A DNA stretch of 64,000 bases from NCBI GenBank assembly GCA_023105745.1, contig JALGQZ010000008.1, positions 45,567,618 through 45,631,617 on the forward strand. Reading direction: 5' to 3'. The DNA comes from Austropuccinia psidii (lineage: Eukaryota; Basidiomycota; Pucciniomycetes; Pucciniales; Sphaerophragmiaceae). The notes under the pieces were generated by a model. It was given only the letters and a program-made list of their open reading frames with translations. It had not been told where the DNA came from and did not search any database. Positions 61,868 through 64,000 of this stretch are shown here, piece by piece. Both the position numbers and the translations under genes were made by a program. How positions within the stretch are numbered: position 1 is the first letter of the stretch; the number at the start of each line of letters is the position of its first letter.

Positions 61868-62006
61868 CCCTCCCACCAAAAAAATAAAATTGTACTACAA
61901 TTTTATTAGTGATAAAAGAATAAGGCCCCAAAGGGGGGTAATGTCCACTGTCCAACCTCTTCACATCACTCAGATCAAGTAATTTAAAGCACATTTATAG
62001 ACATAT
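61868..62006 (-). other. Polypurine tract and 3' untranslated end of the Gypsy element
   Basis: Between the pol stop at 62,007 and the LTR start at 61,867 lie about 140 bases. They contain GGTGGGAGGGAA on the minus strand, the likely plus-strand primer for reverse transcription, and a CCCCCCTTTGGGGCC segment of uncertain role. Confidence 0.65.
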
Positions 62007-62992
62007 TCAGGCTTGTGGCCTTCTTTCATGTCTAAATCTTCTTAAGAGTTTATCTGAGTCAGGTATTTCTGATTCTGCCATCCATTCATCTTCATGTACT
62101 GGATTTCTATATCTGACAAGATATTCTCTTTGATTTTTACCCCTAAGTCTCCTTTCTTTAATGACTTTCTTTATCTTTTTGTCTTCATTCTGTTCCACAG
62201 GTGGTACAGTTAAAGGAGTTGGGTTTCTTAAAGGAAAAAATTCTTTATCAGCCGGTTTATAAGGCTTTATCAAGCTGACTGGAAAGGTGGGGTGTTTATT
62301 TTCCAATTCACCACTCAATTCCACTTGAACTGCATTGGTTCCATGTAAAGCAACAATAACAAAAGGTCCTACATAAGAATCTTTAAGTTTCTTTGGGCCT
62401 TTGATATTATTAAAATTCAAGGTTGAAACTAAAACTAAGTCCTCTACTTTGAAGTCTGGTACTTTATGACTCTTGTCCCACTTCTGTTTTGCATAATCAA
62501 AAGCATCATCCACACTTTGTTTTGCATGATGTTTCACTTTATCAAGAATTATCTTGAAGCTGGAAGCTGTAGGATGAATGTCAATCAAGTCTTTCCTCAG
62601 TGTGTCTGCTGGGAGTCTTGGATTCCATCCTTTCTCTAACATAGCAGGAGTTTGTCCTGTGGAAGAATGGACTGATGTCTTGTATGCCAATTCTAATGCA
62701 GGTATCAGAGTGCACCAGTCATGGGTAAAGCCATCTGAGTCTTTGAATTCTAATCCATAAGCACAGAATCTCCTGATCATGTCTTCTAAAGTCTGAATCA
62801 TCCTCTCTGCTAGCCCATCTGTTTGAGGGTGATATGCTGTAGAGAATGATAACTTAGTCCTAAACAATCTATGAAGATTGGTCCAAAGTGCAGATGTGAA
62901 CTTGGGATCTCTGTCACTTATGATATTCTTAAATAATCCTGTATGAGAAATAACTCTACTCCATAAAAGAAGAGCTGTATCCATAGCAGTGT
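62007..62992 (-). CDS. Ty3/Gypsy integrase C-terminal half, partial, cut by a second LTR element
   Basis: An uninterrupted frame of about 328 codons encodes the 3' end of pol. The integrase core retains the second catalytic Asp in ISDRDPKFTS (about 62,915) and the Glu in TDGLAERM (about 62,807). A GPY/F-type module follows (SYVGPFVIV...VSLIKPY), with a chromodomain-like tail (YLVRYRNPVHEDEWMAES) and a stop at 62,007. The first catalytic Asp and all upstream pol are missing, because at 62,993 the frame runs into an LTR in the opposite orientation. The 14 codons beyond that point (63,035-62,994) are LTR-derived and not part of the protein. With no stops or frameshifts, this copy is young compared with the element at 2.6-11.1 kb. 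It is not functional as it stands. Confidence 0.9.
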
Positions 62993-64000
62993 TGTGAGCC
63001 TGTGAGGTATGTATAACATACCCATAAGGCCACAAATGATTTTATAAACAGTTAATTTTGTCTTAAACAGACTTTTTAGTTGAATTTAAAATAAAAAATA
63101 ACAAAAAATAAGTATAACTTTTTTTTGGATAAACAAAGTTATAATTATTATGTCATTTTTGGATTCTACACCAAAAATGACCTAGGGTACACCCATAGGG
63201 TGTTATACCCAAAAACACTTATTTCTTGTGTTATTGGAAGATTTAAGAATCTCACAGTACTAATGTAGCTTTTTTAACATTTTTTTAAAATTGTTAAATT
63301 TAAGCTTAATTAAGCTTAAATTTAAAGTTACATAAGGTTTATGCAACTTTACCAAAATTTTAGTTAAAATTGAGGTGTTGTGTATATTTACTGAATTGGC
63401 TAAGGATTTGCCATACAGAATGTAAATCCTGCGTGAGCTCAATTTAAAGGGTTTAAAGCCATGGTATGGCTTTAAATAAATAAAAGGGCAAAATCCACGC
63501 AAAAAGGTGGGACAAAGGAAAAAGACCAAATAGAGCTGGGGTACCCAACTTTTTGGATCTGCAAGGACTCAATTAAGGTTGTCCACCTGTATTGGAGGAT
63601 TTTCAACCTTATTTAAACTTTAAGATTAGACTTTGATCCAACCTTAAGGATTAAACTGGTTTTATTCCAATTTGGACAGGAATTTCAAGCTGCCAAAGGG
63701 TAAATCCCAATATGCAGGCTTGAAATCAAGGTTTTAAGAACTGTCAGAGCTTAATTAAGTTTAAAAACCTTGAATAAGCTTAAAACTTTAAAGTTTCAAG
63801 CATTAAAACCTTATCAAAACTTAAGGTTTGGTGTGTATTGCTATTTTACGTGGAAAAATAGCAATAACTTCAAAAATTCATTAAAAATCCAATTCTTAAT
63901 GGATTTGCTTGAAAATTTCACACAACTTAGAATTTAATATTATCAATATATAAATTAAATTTTAAGTATCTTTTATAAATAAATTTCCTGGGTAATTAGC
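62993..64000 (+). repeat. Plus-strand LTR of a same-family Gypsy element (copy C), running off the window
   Basis: It begins TGTGAGCCTGTGAGGTATG at 62,993 and continues to the window end. It matches LTR copies A and B block by block (GGATTCTACACCAAAAATGA, GGTACCCAACTT, GCTGCCAAAGGGTAAATCCC, ATCCAATTCTTAATGGATT, GGTAATTAGC at the very end). Its orientation is opposite to the integrase it interrupts. The five bases before it (AGTGT, 62,988-62,992) should recur after the other end of this element, outside the window. Confidence 0.85.
63294..63325. repeat. Perfect 32-bp palindrome in the LTR
   Basis: The half-site TTAAATTTAAGCTTAA is followed immediately by its exact reverse complement, with no spacer. 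The counterpart in LTR copy A (about 22,955-22,985) is only partly palindromic. Confidence 0.9.

Noticed and set aside
62993..63035. The apparent Met start and first 14 residues of the integrase frame
   Set aside because: These codons are the LTR of another element read backwards. The true protein continued upstream and is interrupted here.
1..64000. CRISPR arrays, operons, ribosome binding sites or prophage
   Set aside because: No spaced identical repeats of the right size, and the spliced gene and retrotransposons show a eukaryotic nuclear genome.

Overview
The window looks like nuclear DNA of a rust fungus (Pucciniales). It is extremely AT-rich and poor in CpG, crowded with decayed retrotransposons, and holds one intact intron-rich host gene with short (56-96 nt) fungal-type GT-AG introns. 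The Gag and integrase wording of the Ty3/Gypsy copies and the very low GC resemble what I remember of Austropuccinia psidii (myrtle rust). That species call is recognition, not a database result.

Layout. 1-2.1 kb: AT-rich, no gene. 2.6-11.1 kb: a complete but dead chromodomain Ty3/Gypsy element with both long LTRs. It sits beside and probably inside an older relic ORF (2.16-2.53 kb) that has a cousin at about 12.04 kb. 11-21 kb: old repeat debris, including a degenerate tandem repeat near 14.8 kb and a strongly C-over-G stretch ending near 21.2 kb. 21.5-23.3 kb: a minus-strand LTR of a second Gypsy family. 23-35 kb: AT-rich debris, a 10-bp A-tract satellite (28.0-28.8 kb) and gag-like remains (31.1-33.1 kb). 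35.0-35.9 kb: an 8-bp satellite.

35.9-54.8 kb: two old, direct, collinear copies of an unclassified repeat of about 4 kb (35.9-40.0 and 50.8-54.8 kb) bracket a 10.9-kb island. The island contains blocks of alternating poly(A)/poly(T), a 548-bp foldback element with perfect 8-bp target duplications and self-complementary coding-like repeats (40.54-41.09 kb), and the only intact host gene, a nine-exon secreted chitin deacetylase on the minus strand (43.60-45.49 kb).

54.8-64 kb: a broken multi-exon coiled-coil gene, a tRNA-derived SINE-like head (57.4 kb), and a recent Gypsy element on the minus strand. The uninterrupted integrase C-terminal half of that element (62.0-62.99 kb) is cut by the LTR of a same-family element inserted in the opposite orientation at 62,993.

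Functionally, the chitin deacetylase is the only host gene I can support. It would convert wall chitin to chitosan at the cell surface. Everything else is mobile-element sequence at different stages of decay, satellites, or unexplained AT-rich DNA. The long reading frames inside the satellites and the foldback element are consequences of their repeat structure.
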